Under the pieces are notes generated by a model. The model saw only the letters and a list, made by a program, of their open reading frames with translations. It had not been told where the DNA came from and ran no database searches. A DNA stretch of 64,000 bases from Actinomadura kijaniata NBRC 14229 (lineage in GTDB: Bacteria; Actinomycetota; Actinomycetes; Streptosporangiales; Streptosporangiaceae): positions 1-64,000 of the forward strand of contig NZ_BCQR01000053.1 of the NCBI RefSeq assembly GCF_001552175.1, written 5' to 3'. Positions within the stretch are counted from its first letter, which is position 1; each line of letters starts with the position of its first letter. Position numbers and translations under genes: made by a program. Of the stretch, positions 15,501 to 26,293 are shown one piece after another.

Positions 15501-16120
15501 CGGCGCGTCTCCTTTCCAGGGAGGGGGCGGACCGGCACGGACTCGCCGGGCACAGGCTCATCAGGGGCGGGCTCACCAGGGGCGGGCGCGGTGTGCGCGA
15601 CGCGGATCATGAACGACTCGCAGTGGTCCAGCCAGCGCACCTCGGCCTCCGCCTGGAAGATCATCGATTCCAGGACCAGGCGCCAGGCGCGCTCGCCGGG
15701 GTCCTCGGGCAGGACGGGCGCCTCGGCCTTGAGCCGGGTGAGGTCCTGGAGCGACCGCAGGGTGGCGGTCCGCTGCGTCTGCACGACCTCCCGCACGTCC
15801 ACGCCCGGCGCGGTCACCGCCATCGCCAGCTTGATCGCCAGCTCGTCGCGCGGCCGGTCGGCGCGCGCGATCGGGGTGGCGAACCACTCGCGCACCTCCG
15901 CCTCGCCCTCCGTCGTGATGCGGTAGACGACCCGGCCCTCGTCGTCCGCGCCCGCCTGGCTGACGAGGCCGTCGCGTTCCAGCCGGGACAGGGTGGAGTA
16001 GACCTGCCCGATGTTGAGCGGCCAGGTGGAGCCGGTGGACGCCTCGAACTCGGCGCGCAGCTGGTAGCCGTAGCGAGGCCCCCGGGACAGCAGGGCCAGC
16101 AGACCATGACGGATGGACAT
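15497..16120 (-). CDS. PadR-family transcriptional regulator
   Basis: A 207-residue regulator. The winged helix (HGLLALLSRGPRYGYQLRAEFEASTGSTWPLNIGQVYSTL, residues about 5-45) is the PadR signature, followed by a C-terminal dimerisation coiled coil and a Pro-rich tail with repeated PxPGE/PDEP units. It starts at the ATG at 16120; the upstream in-frame extension is non-homologous and runs through the operator. PadR genes next to ABC transporters usually repress the operon until a drug or peptide ligand binds. Its stop overlaps the ATPase start. Confidence 0.85.
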   Translation of the reverse strand: MSIRHGLLALLSRGPRYGYQLRAEFEASTGSTWPLNIGQVYSTLSRLERDGLVSQAGADDEGRVVYRITTEGEAEVREWFATPIARADRPRDELAIKLAMAVTAPGVDVREVVQTQRTATLRSLQDLTRLKAEAPVLPEDPGERAWRLVLESMIFQAEAEVRWLDHCESFMIRVAHTAPAPGEPAPDEPVPGESVPVRPLPGKETRR

Positions 16121-16129
16121 GCCTACCAA

Positions 16130-16171
16130 GTATGCATACCGAGTATCCCGGGAGCAATACCGAGTATGCAT
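16130..16171. promoter_or_regulatory. PadR operator candidate: repeats of ATACCGAGTAT and GTATGCATAC
   Basis: Directly upstream of padR lie the palindrome GTATGCATAC (16130-16139) and two direct repeats ATACCGAGTAT (16136-16146 and 16157-16167, the second extending to ATACCGAGTATGCAT). They occupy the promoter position and differ sharply in composition from the surroundings, so autoregulation is likely. Confidence 0.55.
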
Positions 16172-16257
16172 TCGGATGACGTGCTGCCGCGTTTTCACTG
16201 TGCGCGACCGACTGTGGTCGTAACGTGATGCCCATCCCGCCCGACCTGGAGACTCCC

Positions 16258-17043
16258 GTGACCTCGGACTGCACGATCAGTGTCCTGCGCGACGTCCTCC
16301 GCGTGTACGACCACCGCTTCCTCGACCTCGACCGCCCCCAGCGCGACCGCCTGGTGGAGGGCACCCGGCGGGTGCTCGGCGACGAGGGGCTCAGCGACGC
16401 CGCGCGCGCCGCGCTGCCCGCCTCCTACCGGCTGCGCGCGTTCTGCATCCAGAACGGGCTGCGCGAGGAGCTGGAACGGCTGATCCACGACGAGGTGACC
16501 GGCAGCCCGGCGGGCGCCGTGGTGGTCGGCGGCCGGGTCTACGCCCTGTACCCCTACCTGCGCGGGGTCCCCCGCCAGGACGCCGACATCACCGCCGAGA
16601 TCGGCGTGGAGCACCGCCTGGACGCGGTCGGCTGGCACGAGGGGGCCAGCGTGCGCGTCCGGGGCCTGGCCCGCCTGCAACGCATCGAGACCCACCGCAC
16701 CGCCGTGGACGTGATCCTGCGGGAGCGCACCACCAGGGCCGAGCACCGCGTCGCCGCCCGCGCCGACCCCGACGGCTTCGAGGCGCTGGTCGACATGACC
16801 GCGCCCGGACCGGGCCGCTGGGACCTGTACGTGGCGGCCACGGCCCTCGGCGTGAGCCGGGAGAGCCGGTTCGGAAAGGTCCGGGACCCGGCGATGCCCG
16901 AGGACCCCCGCAAACGCCGGCTGGGTCCCGGCACCGAGGCCACGATCTACTTCACCAAGGGCGGCTACCTGGCGGTCCTGGTGAAGGGCGACGCCCGGCC
17001 CGTCCCGCTGCGCGCCCGGATCCGCCGCCGCCTGGCCCGGTGA
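16258..17043 (+). CDS. Free-standing C-terminal domain of actinomycete family-2 glycosyltransferases
   Basis: About 261 residues. The layout matches the C-terminal accessory module of actinomycete GT2/teichoic-type glycosyltransferases: an N-terminal helical part (DVLRVYDHRFLDLDRPQRDRLV ... LPASYRLRAFCIQNGLREEL), then GGRVYALYPYLR and a beta-sandwich with repeated strand pairs (VRVRGLARLQRIETHRTAVDVILRERTT; GRWDLYVAATALGVSRESRFG). No GT-A catalytic domain or DxD is present. I chose the GTG at 16258 (GGAGA 6 nt upstream) over the ATG at 16228, which has no ribosome-binding site. It might modify or tether a separate glycosyltransferase. The function is inferred from similarity of layout only. 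Confidence 0.5.
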   Translation: MTSDCTISVLRDVLRVYDHRFLDLDRPQRDRLVEGTRRVLGDEGLSDAARAALPASYRLRAFCIQNGLREELERLIHDEVTGSPAGAVVVGGRVYALYPYLRGVPRQDADITAEIGVEHRLDAVGWHEGASVRVRGLARLQRIETHRTAVDVILRERTTRAEHRVAARADPDGFEALVDMTAPGPGRWDLYVAATALGVSRESRFGKVRDPAMPEDPRKRRLGPGTEATIYFTKGGYLAVLVKGDARPVPLRARIRRRLAR

Positions 17044-17060
17044 CCCGCCGAACGCGCGAC

Positions 17061-17098
17061 GCGCCCGCCGGGGCCGGTGGTCCGGCCGCGACGGGCGC
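17061..17098. terminator. Bidirectional terminator between convergent genes
   Basis: Outer stem GCGCCCG/CGGGCGC and inner stem GGCCGG/CCGGCC, separated by a small internal loop, lie between the stop of the glycosyltransferase-domain gene and that of ilvC. Confidence 0.6.
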
Positions 17099-17116
17099 GC
17101 TGCGGCGTGGGCCGGA

Positions 17117-18671
<1,555 letters not shown>

Positions 18672-18673
18672 GG

Positions 18674-20419
18674 TCAGTCTCCGTTCTCCCAGTCGGGGGC
18701 GAGGTCACGCGCGATCTTGATGTCGTCGTTGCCGGTGCCGGCGGCGACCATCGGCCACACCATCGCGTCCTGGTGGACGACGAAGTCGATGACGACGGGC
18801 GCGTCGTTGATCTCCATGGCCTTGGCGATCGTCGCGTCGACGTCCTCGGGCCGGTCGCACCGCAGCCCCACGCAACCGTACGCCTCCGCCAGCTTCACGA
18901 AGTCGGGAATCCGCCTGGAGTGCAGATTGGTGTTGGAGTAGCGCTCGTTGTAGAAGAGCGTCTGCCACTGGCGGACCATGCCGAGGTTGCCGTTGTTGAT
19001 GACGGCGATCTTGACGGGGATGCCCTCGATGGCGCAGGTGGCCAGCTCCTGGTTGGTCATCTGGAAGCAGCCGTCGCCGTCGATCGCCCAGACCTGGGTG
19101 TCCGGCCGGCCGACCTTGGCGCCCATCGCGGCGGGGACGGCGTAGCCCATCGTGCCCGCGCCGCCGGAGTTCAGGAACGCGCCGGGCCGCTCGTACTTGA
19201 TGAACTGCGCGGCCCACATCTGGTGCTGGCCGACGCCCGCGACGTAGTAGGCGTCGGGGCCGACCATCTTCCCGATCCGCTCGATGACGTGCTGGGGGGA
19301 CAGCGAGCCGTCCTCGGGCTGGTCGTAGCCCAGCGGGTAGGTCTCGCGCCAGGCCTCCAGCTGCCGCCACCACTCGGCGTAGTCGCCGCGGCGGCCGGCG
19401 TCGTGCTCGGCCTGGACCGCGACGATCAGGTCGGCGATCACCTCGCGGGCGTCGCCGACGATCGGGACGTCGGCGTGCCGGTTCTTGGAGATCTCGGCCG
19501 GGTCGATGTCGGCGTGCACGACCTTGGCGTGCGGGGCGAACCCGTCCAGCTTGCCGGTGACGCGGTCGTCGAACCGCGCGCCGAGCGTGACCAGCAGGTC
19601 GGCCTTCTGCAGCGCGCCGACCGCGCCGACGTTGCCGTGCATGCCGGGCATGCCCATGTGCTGGGGGTGGCTGTCGGGGAAGGCGCCCTTGGCCATCAGC
19701 GTGGTGACGACCGGGGCGCCGGTCAGCTCGGCCAGGACCTTCAGCTCGGCGGAGGCCCCGGCCTTGACGACGCCGCCGCCGACGTACAGCACCGGACGCT
19801 GGGCGGCGGTGAGCAGCCGGGCGGCCTCGCGGACCTGCTTGGAGTGCGGCCGGGTGACGGGGCGGTAGCCCGGCAGCTGCATCTGGACCGGCCACTCGAA
19901 CTCGAACGTGGCCTGCAGCGCGTCCTTGGAGATGTCGACCAGGACCGGTCCGGGACGGCCGGTGGAGGCGATGTGGAACGCCTCGACGATCGTGCGGCCG
20001 ATGTCCCGCGGATCGGTGATCAGGAAGTTGTGCTTGGTGATCGGCATCGTGATGCCGGCGATGTCGGCCTCCTGGAACGCGTCGGTGCCGATCGCCGCCG
20101 ACGGGACCTGACCGGTGATCGCGACCATCGGGACCGAGTCCATGTAGGCGTCGGCGATCGGGGTGACCAGGTTGGTCGCGCCGGGACCGCTGGTGGCCAT
20201 GCACACGCCGACCCTGCCGGTGACCATCGCGTAGCCCTGCGCTGCGTGCCCGGCGCCCTGCTCGTGCCGCACCAGGATGTGGCGGATCTTCCGGGAGTCG
20301 AAGAGGGGGTCGTACGCCGGGAGGATCGCGCCGCCGGGAATGCCGAACACCGTGTCGACGCCGACGTTCTCCAGGGCGCGGACCAGCGCCTGGGCTCCCG
20401 TCATCTGTTCGGTCGTCAT
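18674..20419 (-). CDS. ilvB: Acetolactate synthase large (catalytic) subunit
   Basis: A 581-residue ThDP enzyme. Features are the catalytic Glu in [17 protein letters not shown], the FAD-related central domain ([14 protein letters not shown] ... [17 protein letters not shown]), and the ThDP/Mg motif [19 protein letters not shown] with [12 protein letters not shown]. It makes acetolactate for Val/Leu and acetohydroxybutyrate for Ile. The ATG at 20419 has AAGGAA about 9 nt upstream; the in-frame extension above it runs through the terminator of the leader and is not coding. It is first in ilvBNC, behind a leader peptide with attenuator. Confidence 0.94.
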   Translation of the reverse strand: MTTEQMTGAQALVRALENVGVDTVFGIPGGAILPAYDPLFDSRKIRHILVRHEQGAGHAAQGYAMVTGRVGVCMATSGPGATNLVTPIADAYMDSVPMVAITGQVPSAAIGTDAFQEADIAGITMPITKHNFLITDPRDIGRTIVEAFHIASTGRPGPVLVDISKDALQATFEFEWPVQMQLPGYRPVTRPHSKQVREAARLLTAAQRPVLYVGGGVVKAGASAELKVLAELTGAPVVTTLMAKGAFPDSHPQHMGMPGMHGNVGAVGALQKADLLVTLGARFDDRVTGKLDGFAPHAKVVHADIDPAEISKNRHADVPIVGDAREVIADLIVAVQAEHDAGRRGDYAEWWRQLEAWRETYPLGYDQPEDGSLSPQHVIERIGKMVGPDAYYVAGVGQHQMWAAQFIKYERPGAFLNSGGAGTMGYAVPAAMGAKVGRPDTQVWAIDGDGCFQMTNQELATCAIEGIPVKIAVINNGNLGMVRQWQTLFYNERYSNTNLHSRRIPDFVKLAEAYGCVGLRCDRPEDVDATIAKAMEINDAPVVIDFVVHQDAMVWPMVAAGTGNDDIKIARDLAPDWENGD

Positions 20420-20487
20420 GTTCCAGTTCCTTGGGAGAAGTTCGTGCTCGCCACCGAACGCCAGCTCAGCGAGATCACACGGCCAAC

Positions 20488-20523
20488 AAAAAACCCCCGC
20501 CGCCTCCGATGGCGGTCGAGGGT
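20488..20523 (-). terminator. Attenuator (intrinsic terminator) in the ilvBNC leader
   Basis: On the minus strand, a GC hairpin (CCGCC/GGCGG inner stem, extended with mismatches to ACCCTC/GGGGGT) is followed by TTTTTT (20488-20493). It lies about 70 nt before the ilvB ATG and 24 nt after the leader-peptide stop. Confidence 0.75.
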
Positions 20524-20546
20524 AGCGCGCAGGACGAAGAACCTGG

Positions 20547-20606
20547 TCAGCCTGCGCGCCGACCAAGTACTACGAGGATGATGGAACTGCTCTGCACGAT
20601 GCCCAC
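20547..20606 (-). CDS. ilvBNC leader peptide (Ile-Ile-Leu-Val-Val-Leu)
   Basis: A 19-codon ORF from GTG 20606 encodes [22 protein letters not shown] 20597 is an alternative start. Six consecutive branched-chain residues precede GRRAG. The 3' codons (20559-20551, GCGCGCAGG) are perfectly complementary to 20533-20525, just ahead of the attenuator. This is the pattern of ribosome-mediated attenuation known for ilvB operons of Corynebacterium and Streptomyces. Confidence 0.75.
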   Translation of the reverse strand: MGIVQSSSIILVVLGRRAG

Positions 20607-20650
20607 TCTCGCCCACGCGGGGCCGACTGGTCAAATCCCTGGACACTTTG

Positions 20651-20665
20651 TCTCGCCATGTGAGA
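20651..20665. promoter_or_regulatory. TCTCA-N5-TGAGA-type operator upstream of ilvBNC
   Basis: TCTCGCCATGTGAGA, with a flanking G-C pair, is one mismatch from the perfect palindrome at leuB. Another TGAGA half-site lies at 20674-20678. It is 45 nt upstream of the leader ORF, in promoter position. Confidence 0.55.
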
Positions 20666-20678
20666 CCACGTTCTGAGA

Positions 20679-23597
20679 CTACAGGGCGGGCAGCGCGGTT
20701 CCCTCCAGGGGTGTTTCCGCACTTCCCGAGCCCGGTCCGGTGCGCACCAGCGACTCGATCCGGCCCGCCGCCATCGGCCGGGCCACCAGGTAGCCCTGGC
20801 CGCGCGGGCACTCCATCTCGCGCAGCAGCTCCAGCTGCTCGGGGCGTTCGATGCCCTCGGCGACGACGGTCAGGCCGAGGTCGCGGCCGAGCCGCACGAT
20901 GGTGCGGGTGAGCAGGGTGAGGGTCTCGTCGCGGCCGAGGCCCGCCACGAACGACGGGTCGATCTTGATGATGTCCACCGGGAGCTGCCCGAGGTAGGCC
21001 AGCGAGGCGTAGCCGGTGCCGAAGTCGTCGATCGCCAGGCGGACGCCCAGGTCGCGCAGGGCCGACAGGCGTTCCACGTTGTGGCCGCCGTCCTCGACCA
21101 GGACCTCCTCGCGCACCTCCAGCGTGAGGGCCTCCGGCGGCAGCCCGGTCTCCTCCAGCGCGGCGGCGACCGACTCCACGAAGCGCGGCGCGGCGATCTG
21201 CCGGGCGGTGAAGTTCACCGACAGGCCGACCTCCCAGGACTCGCGCCGCCAGCGCGCCACCTCCCGGCACGCCTGGCGCAGCACCCAGTCGCCCAGCGGG
21301 ATCATCAGGCCGGACTCCTCGGCCGGGCCGATGAACTGCTCGGGCGGGACGGCCTCGTCGTCGCGGCACCACCGCACCAGCGCCTCCACGCCGGTGACGC
21401 GCGAGGTCGCCAGCTCCACCACCGGCTGGAACTCCACCGCGAACTGCTCCTCGACGAGCGCCCGTTGCAGGTCGCTGCCGAGTTCGAGGCGGCGGACGAC
21501 GTCGGCGTGCATGTGCGGGGCGAACACCTCGACCCGGCCGCCGCCGAGCTCCTTGGCGCGTGCCATGGCGAGGTCGCCGTTGCGGATCAGCTCGGCGGCG
21601 CTGCGGCGCAGGCGGCGTTCCCCGGACGGGCCGCGCTGGGTCCCGTCGGGGGACTCGTCACCGAGGAACGCGATGCCGACGCTGGCGGTGAGGGCGATGT
21701 GCTTGGTGCCGACCCGGTAGGGGTCGGCCGACAGTACCCGCAGCAGGCGTTCGGCGAGCTCGACGGCCGTCTGGGTGGGGTGGCCGGGGTCGGCGGGAAG
21801 CTGCACCAGCACGGCGAACTCGTCGCCGCCCCAGCGCGCCACGGTGTCGTCGGCCTGCACGGTCGCGCGCAGCCGCCGCGCGGCCTGCGCGAGGACCTGG
21901 TCCCCGGCGGCGTGCCCGGCCGAGTCGTTGACGGCGGTGAACCCGTCGAGGTCCACGAACACGACCGCGACCTGGAACCCGTTGTGCTTGCGGGACAGCA
22001 CCTCGCGGGTGCGCTCCTCGAAGTAGGCGCGGTTGGGCAGGCCGGTGAGGCCGTCGTGGAAGGTCAGGTGGGCGACCTGGCGTTGCAGGGCGGCCTGCTC
22101 CGACAGGTCCCGGGTGGTGACCAGCAGGCGGCCGGGGGCGTCGCCCGCGCCGCTGTAGCGCGACACGGTCGACTCGGTCGGCAGCCAGGTGCCGTCGGCG
22201 GCGCGCACCCGGCACGACACGCGCAGCGTCCCGTCGGGGATCTCGTCGGGGCCGTCGCGGTCCTCCAGGAACCCGGCGAACGCCTCCCGCACGCGCGGCA
22301 GGTCCTCCGGGTGGATGATCTCGCCGAGCGGGCGGCCGAGCAGCTCGTCGGCGGCGTAGCGGTAGGTGCGCAGGGCGCCCTGGCTGGCGTACTGCACGAC
22401 GGCGTCCAGGTCGCAGATCAGCACCGCGTCGTTGATGCTCTCCGACAGGGCGCGGAAGTGGTCCTCGCTGGTGGTGACGGCGCGTCGCAGCACCTCGTTC
22501 TCGCGCAGCAGGGCCGCCAGGCGCGCCAGCAGCACGATCGTCGCCGAGCCCGCGACCAGCGACACCACCGGTTCCAGGCCGTGCGAGCCGGTCAGCGAGT
22601 GGCCCGCGACGAACAGCGCGGCGGCGGCCGCGACGGCGGCGGGCGCGAGGCCGGGGCCGACCAGGCCGCCCCGGTCCGCCTCGGCGCCCTCGTCGGGGGC
22701 CTCCCCGGCGGGCTCGGCGCCGGGCCGGGCCTCGAACCCGGCGCCCGGCTCGGTCCACGGCACCAGCAGGAGCAGCAGCAGGCCGGCCAGGCGCAGGATG
22801 TCGGAGGGGTCGTCGACGGGCGCGCCGCCGTCGAGGCGGACCACGGTCGTCACGACGTCGGCCGCCGCGAACGCCGCCAGCGCCCCGTACCCCATCCAGG
22901 CGGTGCGGCGGTGGCCGCGCGCCGCGCCGAGCACGAACGACAGCGCCGCGCACACCAGCACCACGTCGATGACGGGGTACAGCAGCTCCAGCAGGAACTC
23001 CGAGGCCCGCTCCCCCGACCGGTGGTACAGGTCGGTGAACAGCGCCACCCAGCCCAGCACGAACAGCGCGGCGGCGCAGACGTAGGTGTCGGCGGCGTAC
23101 CGCAGCCAGGTCCCGGCGTCGCGGGGCGGCCGGACCGGCACGACCAGCCCGGTGACCAGCGCGCCCATGGCGGCCAGGTAGAACAGGTCGGCCACCGACA
23201 GGGTCAGCGCGCTGCGGCTCTGCACGGTCGCGGTGACCGCCGACACGACGGCCCCGGCGAACCAGCAGCACGCGGCGACGCCGAACCAGCGCCAGGCGGC
23301 GCGCCACAGCGTGCCGGGCGCGTTCTCGGGGGGCGCGGTCTCGGGTTCGACGGCGGGTTCGCCGTCCGGTTCCGGTTCGGGCGCGGGGCCCGCGTCGGGT
23401 GGCGGCGTGCTCGGGCGGCGGGCGGCCAGCAGGAGCGAGGCGGCCGCGGTTCCGGCGGCGATGGCCTCGGCCCAGGCGATGTAGGCGGTCCCGCCCCAGC
23501 TCAGCAGCGACCCGACGGCATAGAGCACCCCGACGACCGCGACCAGGGCGACGGGTACCGCCCGTCGCGGCAGCCGCCTGCCGTTCTCGCCGCTCAT
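20679..23597 (-). CDS. Membrane PAS-GGDEF-EAL cyclic-di-GMP protein
   Basis: A 972-residue protein. About ten membrane helices occupy residues 15-360, interrupted by a Pro/Glu-rich loop (PPPDAGPAPEPEPDGEP), followed by a PAS domain (about 375-490), GGDEF (motif RWGGDEF at about 588) and EAL (motif EALVRW at about 737). Diguanylate cyclase residues are intact, but the inhibitory I-site RxxD before GGDEF reads QADD, so product inhibition is probably lost. The phosphodiesterase residues N, E, DDFG, K and E are present. It starts at the ATG at 23597, with GGGAGGGA upstream. It probably turns c-di-GMP over in response to a membrane or PAS signal. Confidence 0.85.
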   Translation of the reverse strand: MSGENGRRLPRRAVPVALVAVVGVLYAVGSLLSWGGTAYIAWAEAIAAGTAAASLLLAARRPSTPPPDAGPAPEPEPDGEPAVEPETAPPENAPGTLWRAAWRWFGVAACCWFAGAVVSAVTATVQSRSALTLSVADLFYLAAMGALVTGLVVPVRPPRDAGTWLRYAADTYVCAAALFVLGWVALFTDLYHRSGERASEFLLELLYPVIDVVLVCAALSFVLGAARGHRRTAWMGYGALAAFAAADVVTTVVRLDGGAPVDDPSDILRLAGLLLLLLVPWTEPGAGFEARPGAEPAGEAPDEGAEADRGGLVGPGLAPAAVAAAAALFVAGHSLTGSHGLEPVVSLVAGSATIVLLARLAALLRENEVLRRAVTTSEDHFRALSESINDAVLICDLDAVVQYASQGALRTYRYAADELLGRPLGEIIHPEDLPRVREAFAGFLEDRDGPDEIPDGTLRVSCRVRAADGTWLPTESTVSRYSGAGDAPGRLLVTTRDLSEQAALQRQVAHLTFHDGLTGLPNRAYFEERTREVLSRKHNGFQVAVVFVDLDGFTAVNDSAGHAAGDQVLAQAARRLRATVQADDTVARWGGDEFAVLVQLPADPGHPTQTAVELAERLLRVLSADPYRVGTKHIALTASVGIAFLGDESPDGTQRGPSGERRLRRSAAELIRNGDLAMARAKELGGGRVEVFAPHMHADVVRRLELGSDLQRALVEEQFAVEFQPVVELATSRVTGVEALVRWCRDDEAVPPEQFIGPAEESGLMIPLGDWVLRQACREVARWRRESWEVGLSVNFTARQIAAPRFVESVAAALEETGLPPEALTLEVREEVLVEDGGHNVERLSALRDLGVRLAIDDFGTGYASLAYLGQLPVDIIKIDPSFVAGLGRDETLTLLTRTIVRLGRDLGLTVVAEGIERPEQLELLREMECPRGQGYLVARPMAAGRIESLVRTGPGSGSAETPLEGTALPAL

Positions 23598-23948
23598 CGC
23601 GCCGTCGTCCCTCCCTGCCCTGCCGGGCGCACAAGGCACCCGTGCGGACGCCGCGTCGCGTCCCGGATATGGGTCGTTCAGCCCCACCTGGCGCCTGGAT
23701 AACGCCCGGTGCCTGCCGGATCGTGCCCCCGCGCCGGTACGCGCCGGGGACGCCGCGAGCACTTCGGCTGCGCCGGCGGGAAGTCAGCGACGTTGCTGCA
23801 GTGCGGGATCACCGTGATGCTCAATGTACGTTCCGTAGGTCACGGAGCGATTGAGGCTGGGCGTCCTCCCGGCGACAAAGCGCGAACCGGAGTGATCGCG
23901 ACCACACGTGTCGCCCCGGCTCCGGGCCGTGACGAACGCGCGACCGCT

Positions 23949-23963
23949 GTCACGTTACGTGAC
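23949..23963. promoter_or_regulatory. 15-bp palindrome upstream of the sugar dehydrogenase pair
   Basis: GTCACGTTACGTGAC is a perfect palindrome about a central T, about 96 bp upstream of the first PQQ-type gene and 350 bp from the divergent GGDEF-EAL gene. The rest of the 461-bp gap 23598-24058 contains no gene I can support. The regulator is unknown. Confidence 0.35.
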
Positions 23964-24058
23964 GGGCCGTGCGGGTGAGCCCGCGGCGCGCGGCCGGACA
24001 TGGCCGTTGTGACGTTTTCCGGCTGTGCGTGGACGTCGCACTGTGTCTTGATGAGCCC

Positions 24059-25114
24059 ATGCGACGTGTGACGGCCCTCGCGGCGGCCGTGGTGATGGTG
24101 GGCGGCGGCTGCTCCGCCGAGGCCGGCGGCGGGGGCGCGGTGGCCGCTCCACCGGCGGAGCGGGCGGCCGCCGGTCCGGGGACGCCCCGGTACCTGGTGC
24201 GGGGGCTCAGGGTCACGTGGGGGCTGGCGTTCCTGCCGGACGGGGACGCCCTGGTCACCGAACGCGACAGCGCGCGGCTGCTGCGGGTGACGCCGCGGGG
24301 GACGGTGTCGCAGGTCGGGGTGGTGCCCGGCGTGGTCCCGCAGGGGGAGGCCGGGTTGCTGGGGGTCGCGGTGTCGCCGTCGTTCGCCGAGGACCGCCGC
24401 GTGTACCTGTATCTCAGCGCCCGGTCGGACAACCGCATCGTGCGGGCCCGCTACGACGGCCGCGGCCTGGGGCGGCCGGAGGTGCTGGTCGAGGGGATCC
24501 CGAAGGCGGGGCGGCACAACGGGGGGCGGCTGGCGTTCGGGCCGGACGGGATGCTGTACGCCTCGACGGGGGACGCGGGGGTCACCTCGCACGCGCAGGA
24601 CCGCGGGTCGCTGGGCGGCAAGATCCTGCGGATGACGCCCGACGGCCAGGCCGCGCCGGGCAACCCGTTCGGGACGCTGGTGTGGAGCTGGGGGCACCGC
24701 AACGTCCAGGGCCTGGCCTGGGACGAGGCGAAGCGCCTGTACGCCACCGAGTTCGGCCAGGACCGCTTCGACGAGATCAACCTCATCGAGAAAGGGAAGA
24801 ACTACGGCTGGCCCGAGGTCGAGGGGACGGGCGACGACGAGGACTTCGCCAACCCGCTGCTCACCTGGGCGCCCGCCGAGGCGTCACCGTCCGGGCTGGC
24901 CTACGCGGACGGGTCGCTGTGGGCGGCGGCGCTGCGCGGGCAGCGCCTCTGGCAGGTGCCGGTCCGGGACGGGAGGGTGGGGCAGGCGCTCCCGCACTTC
25001 GCGGAACGGTTCGGTCGGATCCGGTCGGCGACGCGGTCGCCGGACGGCCGCTCGCTGTGGCTGACGACCGACACGCGGTCCGACGACGGGGTGATCGTCG
25101 TTCCGCTGTCGTGA
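24059..25114 (+). CDS. PQQ-type sugar dehydrogenase lipoprotein, copy 1
   Basis: A protein of about 351 residues with a lipoprotein-like signal (MRRVTALAAAVVMVGGGC, Cys18) and a GSDH/soluble glucose dehydrogenase six-bladed propeller (residues about 45-350). The family active-site His is in KAGRHNGGRLAFGPDGMLY, and the Ca/PQQ-side features in EFGQDRFDEINLIEKGKNYGWPE are conserved. Members oxidise aldoses extracytoplasmically and pass electrons to acceptors; the cofactor and substrate here are unproven. The ATG at 24059 gives a proper signal sequence. A paralogue follows 57 bp downstream, with a nearly identical 136-nt patch. Confidence 0.78.
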   Translation: MRRVTALAAAVVMVGGGCSAEAGGGGAVAAPPAERAAAGPGTPRYLVRGLRVTWGLAFLPDGDALVTERDSARLLRVTPRGTVSQVGVVPGVVPQGEAGLLGVAVSPSFAEDRRVYLYLSARSDNRIVRARYDGRGLGRPEVLVEGIPKAGRHNGGRLAFGPDGMLYASTGDAGVTSHAQDRGSLGGKILRMTPDGQAAPGNPFGTLVWSWGHRNVQGLAWDEAKRLYATEFGQDRFDEINLIEKGKNYGWPEVEGTGDDEDFANPLLTWAPAEASPSGLAYADGSLWAAALRGQRLWQVPVRDGRVGQALPHFAERFGRIRSATRSPDGRSLWLTTDTRSDDGVIVVPLS

Positions 25115-25171
25115 TCGGGGGAACGAATCGGGCACCGGATCCGTAGTACCCGGGAAACGGGAGGACGTGCC

Positions 25172-26293
25172 ATGGGGAAGATCACCGCGTTGGCGCTGAC
25201 GGCGGCCCTGCTGACGGCCTGCTCGTCGGGTCCCCCGGGCGGGGCGCGCACCCCGGACCCGCTGCCGACGACCGGCGCGGCGACCGGCCCGGCGACCGGC
25301 GCGACGACGCCCGCCGCCCGGACCGGCGCGGCCTCCCCCGGTCGGCCGCGCGAGCTGGCGCGGGGACTGGACGTCCCGTGGGGCGTGGCGTTCCTGCCCG
25401 GCGGGGACGCCCTGGTCACCGAGCGGAACAGCTCCCGCCTGCTGCGGATCACGCCCCAGGGCCGGGTCACCGACGTCGGCGGCGTTCCCGGCGTGCGGCC
25501 CGGCGGCGAGGGCGGGCTGATGGGGGTGGCGGTCTCGCCGGGGTTCGACCGGGACCGCCTGGTCTACGTGTACTTCACGGCCGCGGCCGACAACCGGGTG
25601 ATGCGGTTCCGTTACGACGACAGGATCGGTCCGTTGCAGGAGGTGGTGACGGGGATCCCCAAGGGGGCCAACCACAACGGGGGACGGATCGCGTTCGGCC
25701 CCGACGGGATGCTCTACGTCGCGACGGGCGAGGTGTACCGGACCGAGCTGGCCCAGGACCGGAACTCCCTGGGCGGCAAGATCCTGCGCGTGACTCCCGA
25801 CGGCAAGGCCGCGCCGGGCAACCCGTTCGGCAACCGGGTGTGGACGTGGGGGCACCGCAACGTCCAGGGCCTGGCCTGGGACGAGGCGAAACGCCTGTAC
25901 GCCACCGAGTTCGGCCAGGACCGCTTCGACGAGATCAACCTCATCGAGAAGGGCAAGAACTACGGCTGGCCCGAGGTCGAGGGTGTCGGCGACGACAAGG
26001 ACTTCGTCAATCCCCTGCTGACCTGGACCACCGAGGAGGCGTCCCCCTCGGGCCTGGCCTACGCGGGCGGCTCCCTGTGGGCGGCGGGCCTGCGCGGCGA
26101 ACGCCTGTGGCAGGTCCCGGTGAAGGACGGCGGGGCGGGCCGCCCGATCGCGCACCACACCGAGGAGTACGGCCGCCTGCGCACCGCGGTCCGCGCCCCC
26201 GACGGCTCCCTGTGGGTCACGACCAGCAACCGCGACGGCCGCGGCTCACCGCGCCGGGGCGACGACCGGATCCTGGTGTTCCCCCTGCGCTAG
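25172..26293 (+). CDS. PQQ-type sugar dehydrogenase lipoprotein, copy 2
   Basis: A 373-residue paralogue of the preceding gene with a clear lipobox (ALLTAC, Cys16), a Thr/Ala/Gly-rich linker (residues about 20-55) and the same propeller domain, including GANHNGGRIAFGPDGMLY and EFGQDRFDEINLIEKGKNYGWPE. Good Shine-Dalgarno GGGAGGA before the ATG. The two genes form a tandem duplication and probably share a transcript. The stop codon overlaps the stop of the convergent DUF4253 gene in CTAG. Confidence 0.8.
   Translation: MGKITALALTAALLTACSSGPPGGARTPDPLPTTGAATGPATGATTPAARTGAASPGRPRELARGLDVPWGVAFLPGGDALVTERNSSRLLRITPQGRVTDVGGVPGVRPGGEGGLMGVAVSPGFDRDRLVYVYFTAAADNRVMRFRYDDRIGPLQEVVTGIPKGANHNGGRIAFGPDGMLYVATGEVYRTELAQDRNSLGGKILRVTPDGKAAPGNPFGNRVWTWGHRNVQGLAWDEAKRLYATEFGQDRFDEINLIEKGKNYGWPEVEGVGDDKDFVNPLLTWTTEEASPSGLAYAGGSLWAAGLRGERLWQVPVKDGGAGRPIAHHTEEYGRLRTAVRAPDGSLWVTTSNRDGRGSPRRGDDRILVFPLR

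Noticed and set aside
12163-15576. A single 1137-codon ORF covering both ABC genes
   Set aside because: Its first third is an out-of-frame shadow of the ATPase. The real permease starts at the GTG at 14787, overlapping the ATPase stop.
23709-23978. 89-codon ORF in the gap before the sugar dehydrogenases
   Set aside because: No ribosome-binding site, Arg/Gly-rich composition and no recognisable domain.
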